From: Puccinia triticina
Lineage: Eukaryota > Basidiomycota > Pucciniomycetes > Pucciniales > Pucciniaceae
Reading direction: 5' to 3'
Length of the DNA stretch: 64,000 nt
Assembly (NCBI RefSeq): GCF_026914185.1
Contig: NC_070575.1
Location: 2,749,001 to 2,813,000, forward strand
Part shown: piece after piece, positions 1 to 9,705 of the stretch
Position numbering within the stretch: position 1 is the first letter of the stretch
Layout: every line of letters begins with the position of its first letter
Notes under the pieces: generated by a model
Told to the model about the DNA's origin: nothing
Databases searched by the model: none
The model's input: the letters and a program-made list of their open reading frames with translations, nothing else
Position numbers and translations under genes: made by a program

Positions 1-50
1 ATTTGCCACTGCTGTGAGCCGCGTCAACTATTCCCGTTCCCTGCGTCTAG
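1..50 (+). repeat. 3' end of intron-like leader cassette (copy R1)
   Basis: The first 50 bases resemble the last half of three cassettes found further along this retroelement (R2-R4): TTTGCCAC, then TGTGAGCCGC, a pyrimidine-rich stretch, and a terminal TAG at 48-50 that would be a 3' splice site. The Gag ATG follows 6 nt later, at 57. The copy is cut by the window edge, so its GTAAGT start is not visible. Read as the 3' end of a 5' leader intron, this places the Gag start just after the splice junction. That interpretation is inference. Confidence 0.5.
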
Positions 51-56
51 ATCATC

Positions 57-2174
57 ATGGATTTGTCTCAGGACTTGGGATCCTCGCGCAAGATGGTTAA
101 AATCAAGCCTCAAGATTGGTCTCTCAGGTTCACCGGGACTCGAGTTGAAGCTTTCCTCCGCCAGTACGAGCTAGCGGCTAATCTCGACGGCGCGTCTGAT
201 GAAGACAAGGTTCTTCAGATCCCATCCTTTCTCGGAAGTGAGGATATACAGGATGCTGTCTGGGACATGAGCGGCTACGCGACGAAGTCGTGGACTACGC
301 TTCGTGAACAGATGATTGAACATTGGGGTCAGGTTGATACAGTCCGGTACACTGTCGCGGATCTTCAAGCCCTTAAAGACTCATGGACCGCCAAGGGTGG
401 CATCGCCTCATTGGACGCCTATCAATCGTTTAAATCTGTGTTTGACGTCATTTTATCCTACTTGATTCGGTATCAGCACCTAACTTCAGAGGATCTAGCG
501 GTCAATCATTTCTTCTTTTCATTCTCACCCGCGTTCCAGCAGCGCATCAAGTCCTATCTAGTCAAAGAGAAGAAGATGGTCAAGACACTGGACGGACGGT
601 ACCGTCTCCCAGTTTTGAGCGAGCTCCGCGCGGCCGTCAAATACGAGATGGAAGAAGAGGTGGCTTTTACCTCCGAGCATATCAAACCGGCGCCTGTCGC
701 AGTGTCGTCATCTGAATTCAAGGCTGCGAATGAGATCATGCAAAAAATGGAAGACGATCGACGCCCGAAGGAGGCCCCAGTCTCAGACAAGGCTCCCGCA
801 ACTGTGGACGAAATCTCCAAGATGCTGCAGTCGTTCGAGCAGCGCTTGGAGAAAAAGTTTGTGATGAAGGGCGCTCCTTCGACACCGGGAACAACGCGCG
901 AACCTCGTGGCCCTTTAGTTTGTTACTATTGTCATCGCGAGGGGCATGGCACGGGACACTGCATGGAGCTGGTTAAGGATAAGGAGGCGAATCTAGTCGA
1001 ACAGAAGGGCAACAATTTTTTCCTGCCCAATGGGGCACTGATTCCGTTCGATTCTTCTCGACCTATCCGACATGTAGTTGCTTCTTTCCAGCCGAAAGCT
1101 GCGGCTGCCTCTGGTACGGGCAAATTCCGAGCTACTTGTGGATCTTTGGACCCGTGGTACCCTCCGGCGGTTTTCTCTCAAACTTTTGCGGGAACCTACG
1201 AGGCGGACCCAGCTCGTAAGAAGCACGAAGCCCCGAAGCCCTACAAGGCGCCAATGGTCCCACCTTCAGCAGGAAGGAAACCAGTCAGGAAGACTTCGAC
1301 ACCTCGTGAGGATTTCAACGTGGAAGACATGGACGAGGAGCCCGAGCTTTTTGAGAGGAGTCCGGCTGCGCCGAAGGTAGATCCGGTTCCGTCAAGCTCG
1401 GACCCACCCGAGTCGTCTAGCAAGCCAAAGCCACCGGTTCAGAAGGTTCGTTTCAAGAGGGCAATCACCAGGGATCAACCACACATCATCGATGACATGC
1501 TCAAGAAGGTCTCGGATCTCCCAGTCCCGGGAGTTACTATTTGGGAGCTGCTGGCGATCTCTCCGGCTATGGCGGAGGGCTGGAAGAAATGGGTGACTAA
1601 GCGCCGCGTGGAAGCTGGCACTGAGGAGCTCAGGACGGCTTCTGGCACGTTGTTGGCGGAGGGACCGGATCCGGAAGGCCCTGGCTCGGATTCGCGGCTC
1701 TACTCCTGTCCTCTTGGCTTCCTCCCATGTTTGGTGGGGGAGGAGGAGAGTTCTGCATCCCTGATGATCGACTCTGGCTCTCAACTGAACCTGATCTCAA
1801 ACGCGCTGGCAAATAAATTCAATATCAGCCCGCGAGTTAACTTTAGTTCGGCCGTCTGGGGTATTGGCAACCAGTCCTGTGAGCTCATGGGAGTTGCAGA
1901 GGATGTCCAGATTCGTGTGGGCAGGACCATCGTGGGATCTTGTCATTTTTGGATCACTCGCGCCGATGGACCACTCATTTTGGGGCGACCTTTCCTCATA
2001 GACTTTGAGGCGACTTTGATTTATTCCGGTCAAGGCGGCGAGAAGATCTTGCTACCAGACTCGGAAGGCCGGAAGATTGAGATTTCGTTGTGCGCCACGG
2101 ATCAAGGTCGATGGGAGCGCGATTTTCCTGGGAAGGGGAAGAAGGCTGTGCTTTCAAGAATGGCCGCCGTTTGA
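57..2174 (+). CDS. gag: Ty3/Gypsy Gag-protease protein
   Basis: This 705-residue protein is the structural and protease part of a Ty3/Gypsy LTR retrotransposon. The N-terminal half is Gag-like (capsid-type, about residues 1-230). A CCHC zinc knuckle lies at residues 289-302 (CYYCHREGHGTGHC), followed by a Pro/Lys/Glu-rich linker. A retropepsin-type aspartic protease lies near residues 560-670, with active-site motif MIDSGSQLN (Asp at 572). Fusion of protease to Gag rather than to Pol is common in fungal Gypsy elements. The ATG at 57 is the first in frame and lies just after the leader cassette. The frame is intact, with no stop or shift. Pol follows in the -1 frame with an 85-nt overlap, so a frameshift or splicing is needed to make Pol. 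The 5' LTR and primer-binding site are left of the window. Confidence 0.9.
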   Translation: MDLSQDLGSSRKMVKIKPQDWSLRFTGTRVEAFLRQYELAANLDGASDEDKVLQIPSFLGSEDIQDAVWDMSGYATKSWTTLREQMIEHWGQVDTVRYTVADLQALKDSWTAKGGIASLDAYQSFKSVFDVILSYLIRYQHLTSEDLAVNHFFFSFSPAFQQRIKSYLVKEKKMVKTLDGRYRLPVLSELRAAVKYEMEEEVAFTSEHIKPAPVAVSSSEFKAANEIMQKMEDDRRPKEAPVSDKAPATVDEISKMLQSFEQRLEKKFVMKGAPSTPGTTREPRGPLVCYYCHREGHGTGHCMELVKDKEANLVEQKGNNFFLPNGALIPFDSSRPIRHVVASFQPKAAAASGTGKFRATCGSLDPWYPPAVFSQTFAGTYEADPARKKHEAPKPYKAPMVPPSAGRKPVRKTSTPREDFNVEDMDEEPELFERSPAAPKVDPVPSSSDPPESSSKPKPPVQKVRFKRAITRDQPHIIDDMLKKVSDLPVPGVTIWELLAISPAMAEGWKKWVTKRRVEAGTEELRTASGTLLAEGPDPEGPGSDSRLYSCPLGFLPCLVGEEESSASLMIDSGSQLNLISNALANKFNISPRVNFSSAVWGIGNQSCELMGVAEDVQIRVGRTIVGSCHFWITRADGPLILGRPFLIDFEATLIYSGQGGEKILLPDSEGRKIEISLCATDQGRWERDFPGKGKKAVLSRMAAV

Positions 2175-5100
2175 GAGGATTCGGACGAAGAATCTCATTT
2201 TTTATGATTCCAGTTAATCCTGCAAGCAGCCGAGCTAATGTAGAGTCTCGTCCTCGAGCTGCTGGATTAACTTATTCTCAAGAGGCTCACCGGTCGCGAT
2301 TTTCTCCCTTATATCAACTTCAGCAAAACATTAAAGTAAAAAAACATCAGAAAGCCACTCAAAATCTCAGTAATATTCCGACTTTTCCTCCTCAAGGTTT
2401 TCAGTTTCCTTTTCTTGACTCAACTCTCTCATTGGACCATCTCTCAGTGATCCAAGAATCTTCGGCAGGCGGAAATCCAGCGGAGGAGGGAATGGGGTGC
2501 CCGTGGAGACAGGAAGAACCAGAAGTAAGTTCCTCCCAGTTGTGCACCTCCGGGCATGATGCCATCCCTGTGGTCGAAAACTCTACGTTTGCCACACTTG
2601 TGAGCCGCCCCCGCGTTTCGTCCTTCATTTCAGTTACGGGTTGTCCAACGTGGCTTGCGGACCGTCTCCGCAACGAGAATAAACTAGATCCTTCTCAATC
2701 CCGTCTCCGCAACGAGAATAAACTAGCCGTTCCTCAAGACCGTCTCCGCAACGAGAATAAACTAGCCGTTCCTCAAGACCGTCTCCGTGAAGAGAATAAA
2801 CTAGATACGTCTTCAGACGTCCTCCGCAATGAGGGTAAAACTAGACTCCGCAATGAGCCTAAACTCCCGAGCCTCCGCAACAAGGGAAAACTAAAGATCC
2901 TCCGCAATGAGGTGAAACTAGATAATCATTGGATGGTGGCGGAGGGGGGATTGGTGCAGTTTGGTATCGTGCGGAGGTTGGAAGAACTAGAAGTAAGTTC
3001 CTCCCAGTTGTGCACCTCCGGGCTAGATGCCACCCTGTTGTCGAAAACCCTACCGCGTGCCACACTCGTGAGAAATGGACGTCTGTCTGGCCTTTCTTTT
3101 GCAGACAAAGTGGCTTTTTCGGATGACGGCGAGCGCCGTACTTGGTCTCTTTTGGAGTGCGGACTTCGACTTTCTGGGCAGAAGGCTCTGGTAGATGCGT
3201 GGAAGCACGGGGAAATGTTGGCGTTCGCAACAAAATATAAACCAGTTGCGAAGAAGATCAAGCCTGTCAACCAGGCAATGCCTCAAGGTCTCAACCCTCC
3301 CTTGCGCCGACCCCCTCTTTCGCGCAACCCGTATCGTGGACTAGCGCGCTCCCTCGCGGGCCCTTTCGTTCCTCAAGGGCGTGTCACTGAAGAACGCCTG
3401 GCTGTGGTGAATTTTGGTCCTGATGGCTGGCTTTGGCCGGACGAGTTAAACCTAATCAAGAACGTCCTGGTAGATCAAAATCTAGCGATAGCTTTTACGC
3501 CGGAGGAGCGTGGGCTTCTGAAGGATTCATACGGGATGCCATACATCATTCCTGTCGTGGAACACGTGCCCTGGCAAAAGAAGAAGATCCCGATCCCCGC
3601 GGCCAAGCTGAGCGAATATATCAGGGTCATTCGGGAGCGGATCCAGACGGGGCTATACGAACAGTCCACCTCGAGCTACACATCTCCTGTGTTTTGCGTT
3701 CTCAAGAGCAATGGCAAGCTTCGGGTCGTCCACGATCTCCAACCCTTGAACAAGGTCACAATCAAAGACGCGGGCGTTCCCCCAGCCACTGAGGAGTTTG
3801 TAGAGTCGTTTGCGGGACGCGCGTGCTACGGGTTGGGAGACATCATGGGCGGCTACAACGAGCGCGCGCTGGATCCCATTTCCCGGCCTCTCACGACGTT
3901 TGAGACTCCTTTGGGCCGTTTTCAACTCACCCGGCTCCCTCAAGGAGCCACTAATTCTGTGGCCGTCTATCAAGCCCAGATGGCGTGGATCCTCCAAGAG
4001 GAGATTCCCAATCACACCGGAATTTTCATTGATGATGGAGGCATCAAGGGCCCCGAATCTGATTATGGCAACGAAGTCCTCTCTTGGCACCCCGGTATTC
4101 GGCGCTTCATTTGGGAGTACGCCACGACTTTGGAGCGCGTCCTATTTAGAATTGAGGAGTCAGGGCTCACCGTGTCAGCCTCTAAGCTCGCCGCTTGTGT
4201 GCCTGCGCTCGAGATTGTAGGTCACAGCGTCTGCAAGGAGGGACGACAAATGGCGCAAGGCAAAGTCAACAAGATCCTATTGTGGCCGACTCCTGTCAAC
4301 GCAACAGAAATCCGTGGTTTTCTTGGGGTTGTGGTCTATGTTCGAATTTTCATCCCCGGGCTTTCACAGCTCTGTCTTCCGCTTCGACGTTTGACGCGCA
4401 AGGACGCTGACTGGATCTGGACGGGCGAATGCAAAGCGGCCTTTGAAGCACTCAAGACGATTGTAGGCAGGGACATCGTCCTTGTCAAAATCAACTACGG
4501 GCCAGACGCAGGAAAAATCAAGCTAGCCGTGGATTCAAGTTATCATGCGACAGGCGCGGTTCTTACCCAGGAAGACTCAAACGGTCTTGATCGTCCGGCC
4601 TTGTACGAATCTCTCCTCTTTTCTGATGTCGAATCCCGGTACTCACAGCCCAAGCTGGAGTTGTGCGGGGTGGCTCGCATCCTCAAGAAACTCCAGACGG
4701 TTCTTTGGGGCCAACATTTTGATCTTCAGGTCGACACCCACTCTCTCATCGAAATGATCAACGCGCCGAGCTTGCCCAACGCCCCAATGACGCGTTGGGT
4801 AGCCTTCATTCAATTATTTTTGTTTGATATCATTCACCGGCCGGGAAAGACGTTCTTGATGCCTGATGGGCTATCTCGGCGGCCCAGAGATGAGGATGAG
4901 GCACCCCCCGAGACGGCATTCGATGAGGAAGAGCCTGTTATCAAGCCTTTGGGTTTTTGTTTGGTCGCGGCAAGTGGAGAATATACTGGCTATCAGCAGG
5001 GTTTTTGGCGACAGCTGGAAGCCTATCTCCTGGACCTCCGGTGGCCAGAAAACATGGCGCTCGAGGACTTTTGGGCCCTGAAACGCAAGGCTTCGGATTT

Positions 5101-6259
5101 TTTTGTTCACGCTGGTCGCCTCATGAAGCGAGGTTCACCGTGTCCCCGAATTGTTATCACGCTCCCGTCCAAGCAAGAGGAGGTGTTGGAGCAGTTGCAC
5201 GAAGGCCTAGGACATCGCGGGGAGACGGAGACTTATCGGCGCGTGGCGGAGCGGTTTTGGTGGCCCTCCTTGAAGAAGAGCGTCTCGCGCTGGTGCAAGA
5301 GCTGTGAGGCCTGCCAGAAGCGCGATCTGCGGCGGCCTTTGGAAATCAGGGGACCCACTGGTGAATCATCGGTTTTCGGACGCGTTGCCATGGATGTCGT
5401 TCACATCAAAGCCCCTGGTGCGCAATACCTTATTGTGGCTCGCGACGACTTCTCAGGCTGGGTTGAAGCCAAATTCCTGAATAACCTCAGCTCAGAAGCA
5501 GTGGCCAGTTTCCTTCATGAACACTGGACGATGCGCTACGGATTGGCGCGCTCTTATTCAACAGACGGCGGATCAGAATTCGGCGGTAAGCTTGCGGAGA
5601 TGCTACGCGAACTTCCCGGCCAACATCGCGTCTCTACTCCCTATTACCCCGAAGGTCAAGGGATGGTTGAGCGCGGCCATGGTCCTCTGAAGGCTGCCCT
5701 TGTCAAGCTCGCAGGTGAAAGCGCGAAGAACTGCCAAAAATATCTCCCGCTTGTCTTATTTGCAGATCGGATTTCAACAAAGCGCACGACGGGATACTCG
5801 CCTCACGAGCTCGTCTTTGGCCAGCGCGCTGTGCTGCCTATCGATCTGGAGATGGACTCCTACCTCGGAATCGACTGGGACAAATTTCACAACACTGCTG
5901 ACCTCCTAGCGGCGCGCTCACGACAGCTGGAGCGCAGCGAAGAAGTGCGCGATCTGGCGCACCGTAAGCTGATGAAGTCACGCGAGGAATCCGTCAAGTA
6001 TTGGGAGGAGAAGAACGCAAGCCGGCTCCGGGCGCCTCTCCAGCCTGGCGACATGGTGCTGGCGTACAACCGGGCCCTCGAGACACAGTGGGGCAAGCTC
6101 TTTGCCGGCCGCTGGAATGGGCCTTTTTGCGTGGTGCGTCAGGTTCACGGTGGCTCCTATATCTTGTCGGAACTCGACGGGACCCCCTTGGCGCGGCGTT
6201 TCTCAGCAGATCAGGTAAAAAGGTATTTTTCTCGTGGAGGCATAGGAGAACAAAAGTAA
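2090..6259 (+). CDS. pol: Ty3/Gypsy Pol: reverse transcriptase, RNase H, integrase
   Basis: This 1389-codon open frame replicates and integrates the element. Residues 1 to about 440 are poorly conserved and include the translated cassettes R2 and R3 and a minisatellite. Reverse transcriptase starts near residue 484; the catalytic box is FIDDGG (Asp648, Asp649), a variant of the usual YxDD. RNase H follows, with an Asp in LAVDSS near 815. Integrase has an HHCC finger (His about 1037, Cys pair about 1072), catalytic Asp1102, Asp1159 and Glu1194 (DD35E spacing), and a GPY/F-like C-terminal module (WNGPF). No chromodomain is seen. The first codon is GTG, so the frame is probably entered by a -1 shift inside 2090-2174. 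The terminal TAA at 6257 lies within the GTAAGT of cassette R4, so splicing of R4 would change the C terminus. This is the least damaged element in the window. Confidence 0.9.
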   Translation: MRHGSRSMGARFSWEGEEGCAFKNGRRLRGFGRRISFFMIPVNPASSRANVESRPRAAGLTYSQEAHRSRFSPLYQLQQNIKVKKHQKATQNLSNIPTFPPQGFQFPFLDSTLSLDHLSVIQESSAGGNPAEEGMGCPWRQEEPEVSSSQLCTSGHDAIPVVENSTFATLVSRPRVSSFISVTGCPTWLADRLRNENKLDPSQSRLRNENKLAVPQDRLRNENKLAVPQDRLREENKLDTSSDVLRNEGKTRLRNEPKLPSLRNKGKLKILRNEVKLDNHWMVAEGGLVQFGIVRRLEELEVSSSQLCTSGLDATLLSKTLPRATLVRNGRLSGLSFADKVAFSDDGERRTWSLLECGLRLSGQKALVDAWKHGEMLAFATKYKPVAKKIKPVNQAMPQGLNPPLRRPPLSRNPYRGLARSLAGPFVPQGRVTEERLAVVNFGPDGWLWPDELNLIKNVLVDQNLAIAFTPEERGLLKDSYGMPYIIPVVEHVPWQKKKIPIPAAKLSEYIRVIRERIQTGLYEQSTSSYTSPVFCVLKSNGKLRVVHDLQPLNKVTIKDAGVPPATEEFVESFAGRACYGLGDIMGGYNERALDPISRPLTTFETPLGRFQLTRLPQGATNSVAVYQAQMAWILQEEIPNHTGIFIDDGGIKGPESDYGNEVLSWHPGIRRFIWEYATTLERVLFRIEESGLTVSASKLAACVPALEIVGHSVCKEGRQMAQGKVNKILLWPTPVNATEIRGFLGVVVYVRIFIPGLSQLCLPLRRLTRKDADWIWTGECKAAFEALKTIVGRDIVLVKINYGPDAGKIKLAVDSSYHATGAVLTQEDSNGLDRPALYESLLFSDVESRYSQPKLELCGVARILKKLQTVLWGQHFDLQVDTHSLIEMINAPSLPNAPMTRWVAFIQLFLFDIIHRPGKTFLMPDGLSRRPRDEDEAPPETAFDEEEPVIKPLGFCLVAASGEYTGYQQGFWRQLEAYLLDLRWPENMALEDFWALKRKASDFFVHAGRLMKRGSPCPRIVITLPSKQEEVLEQLHEGLGHRGETETYRRVAERFWWPSLKKSVSRWCKSCEACQKRDLRRPLEIRGPTGESSVFGRVAMDVVHIKAPGAQYLIVARDDFSGWVEAKFLNNLSSEAVASFLHEHWTMRYGLARSYSTDGGSEFGGKLAEMLRELPGQHRVSTPYYPEGQGMVERGHGPLKAALVKLAGESAKNCQKYLPLVLFADRISTKRTTGYSPHELVFGQRAVLPIDLEMDSYLGIDWDKFHNTADLLAARSRQLERSEEVRDLAHRKLMKSREESVKYWEEKNASRLRAPLQPGDMVLAYNRALETQWGKLFAGRWNGPFCVVRQVHGGSYILSELDGTPLARRFSADQVKRYFSRGGIGEQK
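2470..2633 (+). repeat. Intron-like cassette copy R2
   Basis: The segment resembles R3 and R4. The core begins with GTAAGT at 2525, contains CCTCCCAGTTGTGCACCTCC, then CGAAAA and TTTGCCAC, and ends in a pyrimidine tract with CAG at 2631-2633. That gives a GT-AG interval of 109 nt. Similarity to R3 extends upstream of the GT to about 2470. Here the sequence is read through as part of the Pol frame. Confidence 0.65.
2662..2932 (+). repeat. Degenerate minisatellite inside the Pol frame
   Basis: About eight units are built on CGTCTCCGCAACGAGAATAA. The first three or four are nearly identical with a 45-48 nt spacing; later ones shorten and diverge. All keep the reading frame and encode repeats of the type RLRNENKL, giving a highly basic segment between the Gag-protease overlap and reverse transcriptase. 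The tract lies between cassettes R2 and R3. Confidence 0.8.
2935..3104 (+). repeat. Intron-like cassette copy R3
   Basis: This is the second internal copy. GTAAGT is at 2993, followed by the same CCTCCCAGTTGTGCACCTCC block and a CGAAAACCCTACC block. The end is a strong pyrimidine tract, CCTTTCTTTTGCAG, finishing at 3104. The GT-AG interval is 112 nt. Sequence upstream of the GT (GGCGGAGGGG onwards) also resembles R2. It is open in the Pol frame. Confidence 0.65.
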
Positions 6260-6365
6260 GTCCTCCCAATGTGTGCACCTCCAGGGTATTTCTACCGCTT
6301 GTTTTTCGAAACCCTACTTTATGCCACGTTTGTAAGCACTGCGCCGGCCTTTGGTTCCTCCGCAG
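6230..6365 (+). repeat. Intron-like cassette copy R4 at the end of pol
   Basis: GTAAGT is at 6256, then CCTCCCAATGTGTGCACCTCC, CGAAACCCTAC, ATGCCACGTTTGTAAG and a pyrimidine tract ending CCGCAG at 6365, a GT-AG interval of 110 nt. The Pol stop codon TAA (6257-6259) is formed by the GTAAGT itself. If the interval is spliced, translation continues downstream from TTTCTAGG. Confidence 0.65.
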
Positions 6366-6883
6366 TTTCTAGGCTCCCCTTCCCCCTTCCTTTTCTCTTC
6401 CTTCCCCAATGGCGGACGCGAGCAGTCTAGGGACAGACTGCAAGCGTGGTGGAGATGTGGTGTGCCGCATGGTACAGATGTAGACTCAGTTCAAAGCATT
6501 GCGCGCTGGCGCGCGGCTGGTCGAGGTGCCCCAGGATTCAAGCTTCAAGACTCAAGACTCAGTTCCTTTCAAGATCTTGCAACGCGGCGCGCGTCGCGCC
6601 TTCAAGACGTGTTCAGGATCACCCTTTCCTTTGTTTGTTCTGCTTTTTCTCTCAGGTTTTTGTTTTCTTTTTCATGGATCCTCTGTTTTATTTTCTTTTT
6701 CTCTACTGCGCGCTTTGGATGGGTTCAGTGGGGAGGGTTTGGTTTGTTCTCTTTTGTAGCCTGCTTGTGGTTTTGTGTTGTTTTGTTTTGTCTTTGTGTG
6801 CGTGCGGGGCGTGATGACGGGTCCGCAGTCCGCGGCGCCCCCTGGAGTCTGAGTTCGCCCACGAACTCAGAGGAAGGGGGGCA
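6366..6883 (+). other. 3' untranslated region and polypurine tract of the first Gypsy element
   Basis: This pyrimidine-rich, T-rich stretch lies between pol and the 3' LTR. It ends in a purine run, AGAGGAAGGGGGG (6869-6881), directly before LTR base 6884 apart from CA. That is the expected position and composition of the plus-strand primer (polypurine tract). The region resembles 28890-29320 (AAGACTTCAAGAC-type blocks, long TTTTG runs, GAGTTC/GAACTC blocks near the end). Several short open frames cross it; none resembles a known protein. Confidence 0.7.
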
Positions 6884-7201
6884 TGGAACCTAGCTGATCC
6901 CAAATTAGGAATCCATCAGAGTTTATTGTTGATTATCCAACGCCCTCCATAGCGCCATCCTGAATCTTATTGATCATCTGGAGTCCTCTTCTTCCCTTCC
7001 CTGTCTTTCCACTTAATCCCTCAAAAACAACCAACCGCCGACGCGCGCTCAACGCCGTCGTAAAATCTCCCCCCCCCCCAAAACCTCATTGCTCAACCGA
7101 TCCTCTCCGCTCATCCCGACCATCACCCGGAGGGCACACAAACCTCTTTTCCCCATTCCCCTCCACCTAACTGCCGCCGGCCTGCACCGGACGGAGTTCC
7201 A
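6884..7201 (+). repeat. 3' LTR of the first Gypsy element
   Basis: The left edge TGGAAC (6884-6889) and right edge GTTCCA (7196-7201) form a perfect 6-bp inverted repeat with the canonical TG...CA ends. The left edge follows a polypurine tract, and the interval is 318 bp. The 5' partner is outside the window, so LTR identity cannot be measured. The 5 bp after the LTR are CACCG, the predicted target duplication. A diverged relative lies at 29321-29723. Confidence 0.75.
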
Positions 7202-9705
7202 CACCGCCCGAGTAACCCTCAAACTTCTACAACAGATCAAACTAGACGTAACTCAGCGCCTCCAAACAACGGAGTAGCGGACCTGTTCAACAGCTTGTTT
7301 CGTCGTACAGGTAATACAGCGGATACTCGACCAGCCGCAACAGGTGCTACAGCTAGTACTAGCGCAGTCATTTGAAATCAAGCAAATCAGGCCAATACAT
7401 CCTCTACCACGTTCATAGACCCTGCCCTAGCCAATCCAAACATCAACCCAAAAATTGATCCAGCGCTATCGGGCCCAACTTGTAGATCTCATCCAGTATT
7501 AGACCGTCTGATTGCAGACATTAGGTCTAGAGAGTCTGTCGCTAGTGACAGAGCGTTGACAGCTGATATCCAAAGACGTTTAACTAGACCGGGACCGTCC
7601 ACGGTTGGAGTGAAGTGAATCCTAACAGGAGAAAATAGACCCAATACAGTCACCAGGGATAATAATACAGTCAGGAGACCGGCCTGGTCAGACTCAGACT
7701 TGAGTATTGAGATCACCGGTACTGGTCTGTATTCTTTTCTAAAAATTCTTTTCTTTCAATATGTCTCCCCCTAAAAAAACAGAATCTAATGTAGGTTCAC
7801 AATCCTCATCCACTAGGTCAGCAAAGCCGCCGCTTTGTCCGCCCGGCAAATTTAAACGTGGAGGAGGCAAGAAGATCGTGGGGTCAAACAACGGTCCTTC
7901 TCCTCCAAACCCACCTCAACTTCAAGAGGGCTTATTTGGAGGCTCAGGAAGGGAGCAATCAGGAGGAGATGGAGATCCTGAGGGAGCAGGCAATCACCAC
8001 TCACAACAGGCTTGAGCGGGTGATTGGCCCGGATTTCTCAAGAGTAGAAACGGAGGGCTGGAACCCTCACAATATGCCCCAACGCAACCGCAGAGCTCCG
8101 CATCAGCCGGCAAACCACCAACCAGCCCATCCACTCCGCAGGCAGCATCAGCATCAGGAGTACGCCAGGCCGGAGTTAAACCAACAACGGGCCCCTCCAA
8201 CAAATCAGGTGCACAATCCGCAAAACCAGCCCGGCCGGAACTCAAGGATGCAACACCGCCAGAGCTTCAGTCAGTCGATCTACAACAAGGTGTTCAGGGT
8301 GGGCCGTACGCTCCAGGGGAGTTACCAGTCGATCAAACAGTCCCGATCCCAAAATCAAGGGAACTGGAACCATTGACGCTAGCCGACGCAACCGGAATCT
8401 TACGGTGCATGTTTACCATGATTGAGGTGATTGTGGATGGAAACTCTAAGCAGGTTATGTCACATACTGAAAACATTTGGACAGCACTCTCTAAATACAT
8501 GCAGAAAGATCTTACAACTCCAATGGCTAACAACTTTCACTTGATTAAAGACTTGATTAATGAGAACTTCAAATCTGTTAAGTTTTCCCTTACTGGGATT
8601 TCTACTCTTTGTAACGGATTACCAGTATCCATTAGCAATGTTAAAGACAATGTTGAGCAATTGAATGAGAAATTGAGAGCTTTGGAGTGCAGTATGAGCA
8701 GTGAGAAGTATGAGAGAAAGTTGGAGAACCAGCAAGCTGAATCTGACAACAGCCTGAAAGACTTCATCCAGGAAGCCATAGACTTGTCCACGTCTAAGTT
8801 GATGAGCATCAATCATTGTGATCCAAAGCTCTTCGCAGAAATGCTACAGCTCAGTGCCAGAGTATTTCAACAAGAGCAGACCTTGTCCCGAGGGGGATAC
8901 CAACTGGTATTAGATTTGAATGCTGGTGCATCGGAGTGTATCACAAATGAGTTGACCAGTCAGTTACACAATTGTTTTGCAATGTTAGAATTGAAGATTC
9001 TTAATGAACTGAGACATATGCGCTCCTCTTTGAAAGATTCTCAAGTCAGTGAAGAAGTAGAAGAGAAGCTTGAAGAACAAAGCAAGAACCAAAGGTTAGA
9101 CTTCTTGAATCTCAACAATAAGATAGGTCACATGATGAGTCAATACCAAGCAGAAGGGGCGTGATTGAGAGAAGAGATTGCTGGACTATCAGCAACGGTT
9201 CAACAGTTAGGACAAAAAACAGGAGCGCCTCATCAACAGATGCCTCAGTATACCGCGAGAGACAGACAAGACATGGACACCAATCCAGCAGCAGCTGGGA
9301 TAGACTTTGAACTCAAGAAGAGGTTAAACAATGCTATTGCAAAAGCTGATTGGCCAACATTTTCAGGTGAAGGAGAATACGACCATTTGAGATTTGTTAA
9401 CTGGATAGATACAGCAAAGAAGGATGGAAAAATTGATGAAAACATTATTTTCCTGAAGCTGCTCATCATGCTAACAGGGTCTGCGCGGTCGTGGTACGAG
9501 ACAATGCGCCTGGATCATGCGGGACGGACCTGGGATTTTTGGAGAGCGGCACTGTGCAAAAAGTACGGAACTTCTGCATGGAAAAGGAAGAAACAAACAG
9601 CCTTTGAATCAGATAAGTTTGTTCCGGGAGATACAGCTCCTTCTGTCAGCCTTAGAGATACATCAAGTATCCAAAAGACTGCAATAACTTAGTAAATAAG
9701 AATAA
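7202..9705 (+). pseudogene. Broken Gag of a second Gypsy lineage
   Basis: Coding-like sequence is split over several frames. An N-terminal exon (7215-7735) has TGA interruptions at 7373 and 7616. A stretch beginning MSPPKKTE at 7761 follows, then a coiled-coil-like segment at 8373-9164 ending in TGA, and the same frame continues from 9165. The C-terminal part carries the Gag core FSGEGEYDHLRFVNWID with a WYETM and KYGTSAWKRKKQ block, also present in the Gags at 26416-27850 and 51506-55264. No zinc knuckle, protease or polymerase is left; coding similarity stops near 9705, where LTR-like sequence begins. Indels at about 8050-8370 and 9650 shift the frame. The first Gypsy element (ending 7201) probably inserted into this copy. 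Confidence 0.75.

Noticed and set aside
2121..2160. TTTTCC and GGGAAGGGG runs as a frameshift site
   Set aside because: Neither has X XXY YYZ phasing in the Gag frame.
6351..6893. 180-residue protein downstream of pol
   Set aside because: Low-complexity Phe/Leu/Cys-rich reading of a T-rich 3' UTR; a translated tail is conceivable only if cassette R4 is spliced.
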